NCBI RefSeq assembly: GCF_964030845.1
Contig: NZ_OZ034983.1
Span: 2,852,001 to 2,916,000, forward strand
Direction of reading: 5' to 3'
Length of the DNA: 64,000 nt
Source: Candidatus Fukatsuia endosymbiont of Tuberolachnus salignus
Lineage (GTDB): Bacteria > Pseudomonadota > Gammaproteobacteria > Enterobacterales > Enterobacteriaceae
This document shows, piece by piece, positions 62,847 to 64,000 of this stretch. The notes beneath the pieces are model-generated. The model worked only from the letters and a program-made list of their open reading frames with translations, was not told the DNA's origin and made no database searches. Each line of letters starts with the position of its first letter. The first letter of the stretch is position 1. The position numbers and the translations under genes are program-made.

Positions 62847-63602
62847 CTAGAAATTTTCCGTCAAGACGCTTTCCGTAGGATTAGCAGAAATCAAGTGAGC
62901 AACTTTATCGGCTTGTTCATTTAATTGCAGCTGTCTATAGGCATTTTCCATCAGAGGCAAAGCATGACGGGTTGCCTGTGTATCAGGATAATCCTGTAAC
63001 ATTTGTTCTATGCGATTAACAACAGCGACATAAGCCCCCCGCCTAGTGTAGTATTGCGCGACTGCTAATTCATGCTTCGCCAAACGATTTACTATGTATA
63101 GTAGCCGTTTTTGACCATCCGGCGCATATTGACTGTGCGGATAGTTCCGTAGTAACTGATTGAAATCGCGGAATGCGGCTAGTGCATATATTGGATCACG
63201 ATCTGAACGGTCAATCCCGAAAAGACCTTGTAACACACTGTCATCCAGTGCCATATCAGTCAAACCACGCATATACAAGATATAATCACTATTAGGATGT
63301 GTGGGGTTAAGACGTATAAAGCGATCGATAAAAGCTTGCGCCATCGACAGATCAGCAGATTTGTAATAAGCGTAAATTAAATCAAAGTGTACCTGTTGAG
63401 AATAGGGGCCAAAAGGATAGCGACTATCTAATGCTTCTAGTTGCGTAATAGCTCCTCCAAAGTTACCGTTTTGCAATTTTTTTTGAGCATCAGCATAAAG
63501 CTCAGCAGGCGGTTTTTCAGGAACCCTGTCTTTGTTGCTGGAACACCCCATAAGCAGCAAGCTCAGTGTGGCGACTGCCACCAGATATGTCATACGCATC
63601 AT
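62847..63602 (-). CDS. bamD: outer-membrane assembly lipoprotein BamD
   Basis: A 251-residue essential lipoprotein of the BAM complex. The signal peptide ends at LLMGC; five TPR-like repeats follow (ITQLEALDSRYPFGPYSQQV; FIDRFIRLNPTHPNSDYILY; MRGLTDMALDDSVLQGLFGI; LRNYPHSQYAPDGQKRLLYI; YPDTQATRHALPLMENAYRQ). It is divergent from rluD, as in E. coli. The start at ATG 63600-63602 matches the MTRMKYL-type N-terminus. Confidence 0.97.
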   Translation of the reverse strand: MMRMTYLVAVATLSLLLMGCSSNKDRVPEKPPAELYADAQKKLQNGNFGGAITQLEALDSRYPFGPYSQQVHFDLIYAYYKSADLSMAQAFIDRFIRLNPTHPNSDYILYMRGLTDMALDDSVLQGLFGIDRSDRDPIYALAAFRDFNQLLRNYPHSQYAPDGQKRLLYIVNRLAKHELAVAQYYTRRGAYVAVVNRIEQMLQDYPDTQATRHALPLMENAYRQLQLNEQADKVAHLISANPTESVLTENF

Positions 63603-63686
63603 TACGTTTTGATTATCCTCAAAGTGTTATTATCAGAGACTAACCAATTAAGTGTCCGATAAAGATGTAAACACAGCAGCACATTA

Positions 63687-63715
63687 GACTTCTCTATACC
63701 ATTTCGCAAGAAGTC
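63687..63715. repeat. 29-base TA-flanked end pair
   Basis: GACTTCT at the left and AGAAGTC at the right, with TA on each side (63685-63686, 63716-63717) and only about 15 bases between. This is the smallest copy of the family, nearly just two fused ends, in the bamD-rluD divergent promoter region. Confidence 0.6.
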
Positions 63716-63770
63716 TATTATATTAAACGGCTCTGCCGTCAAAACTCAACGCTAACAAAAGAAACTGCAC

Positions 63771-64000
63771 ATGGCAAAAAAATTACAACTTAACACAACG
63801 GTGGCTGAATCACAGCTTGGACAACGGTTAGATCAGGCTTTAGCCGAATTGTTCCCAGATTATTCAAGATCACGCATAAAAAAATGGATTTTGGCAGGCC
63901 AAGTCATGGTCAATGGCAAAAAAATCAATAAACCCAAAGAAAGGGTCTTAGGTAGCGAACTTATCAGCATTGACGCTCAAACCAAAGAGGATACCCGTTG
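63771..64000 (+). CDS. rluD: 23S rRNA pseudouridine synthase RluD, N-terminal part
   Basis: The first 76 codons, cut by the window edge. MAKKLQLNTTVAESQLGQRL then DQALAELFPDYSRSRIKKWI is the S4-like RNA-binding domain of RluD, which makes pseudouridines 1911, 1915 and 1917. Divergent from bamD, as in E. coli. The catalytic domain lies beyond the window. Confidence 0.93.
   Translation, partial: MAKKLQLNTTVAESQLGQRLDQALAELFPDYSRSRIKKWILAGQVMVNGKKINKPKERVLGSELISIDAQTKEDTR

Noticed and set aside
1..64000. CRISPR arrays, tRNA or rRNA genes
   Set aside because: No regularly spaced direct repeats and no cloverleaf or rRNA-like sequence was recognised; the repeats present are dispersed inverted-repeat elements.

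Overview
This window is chromosomal DNA of an enterobacterium. Almost every housekeeping gene is close to its Escherichia/Yersinia counterpart, and blocks of conserved gene order survive (yegH-asmA-dcd-mrp; yibN-secB-gpsA-cysE; envC-yibQ; prfC-osmY-yjjV; leuO/leuLABCD-sgrT-thiBPQ; ubiD-fre; rpsO-pnp-nlpI-deaD; ybeY-ybeX-lnt; bamD/rluD). The moderately AT-rich base composition, missing genes inside conserved blocks, frameshifted genes, short inverted-repeat elements, phage remnants and a broken SPI-1-type type III secretion (T3SS) locus together suggest a host-restricted facultative insect symbiont with an eroding genome. 'Candidatus Regiella insecticola' or a close relative is my best guess, by inference only.

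Layout. 1-5.7 kb: 5' end of galU, then yegH, asmA, dcd and mrp. 5.8-6.8 kb: a phage lysis cassette (SAR-type lysozyme, Rz, and Rz1 nested inside Rz) where metG would lie in relatives. 7.1-13.0 kb: frameshifted cysE, gpsA, secB with acidic insertions, yibN, then envC-yibQ. 13.1-18.5 kb: accessory region with a frameshifted XcbB/CpsF-like hydrolase, a small inverted-repeat element, crcB, T3SS sctD(broken)-sctJ-sctK, and a P2-like phage regulatory cluster (repressor, Cox-like protein, two small genes). 18.6-25.1 kb: prfC, osmY, yjjV, a YejM-like membrane sulfatase homologue and radA. 25.1-26.2 kb: a complete IS5-family element with a -1 slippery site. 26.3-30.7 kb: barA and sbcB. 30.7-37.4 kb: leuO and the attenuator-controlled leucine operon. 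37.4-42.1 kb: an orphan ORF, a SgrS/SgrT remnant, and thiBPQ. 42.3-52.9 kb: nadA, fre, ubiD, a transposon-like relic, rpsO-pnp-nlpI-deaD and smrB. 53-56.5 kb: a palindromic repeat, an NCS1 permease and a tandem pair of PAS-LuxR regulators. 56.7-64 kb: ybeY-ybeX-lnt, epmA, talB, hspQ, bamD and the start of rluD.

Recurrent theme. A family of small elements with ends like GACTTCTTGCAAAACC, flanked by TA, is scattered through the window. Several sit exactly at gene ends and supply or complete stop codons (asmA, crcB, nadA, nlpI); one occupies the place of the T3SS needle and rod genes. Their ends resemble those of the resident IS5-family element, which may mobilise them. Comparison with known enterobacterial gene order suggests local loss of udk, metG, grxC, gpmI, sgrR, setA, ybeZ/miaB, truB and the T3SS genes sctF, sctI and sctL; any of these could be elsewhere in the genome.

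Preserved functions include leucine and NAD synthesis, thiamine uptake, lipoprotein acylation, outer-membrane assembly, RNA decay and translation factors. Cysteine synthesis (cysE), the T3SS base (sctD), the barA kinase domain and sugar-phosphate stress control (sgrR/SgrS) show signs of decay.
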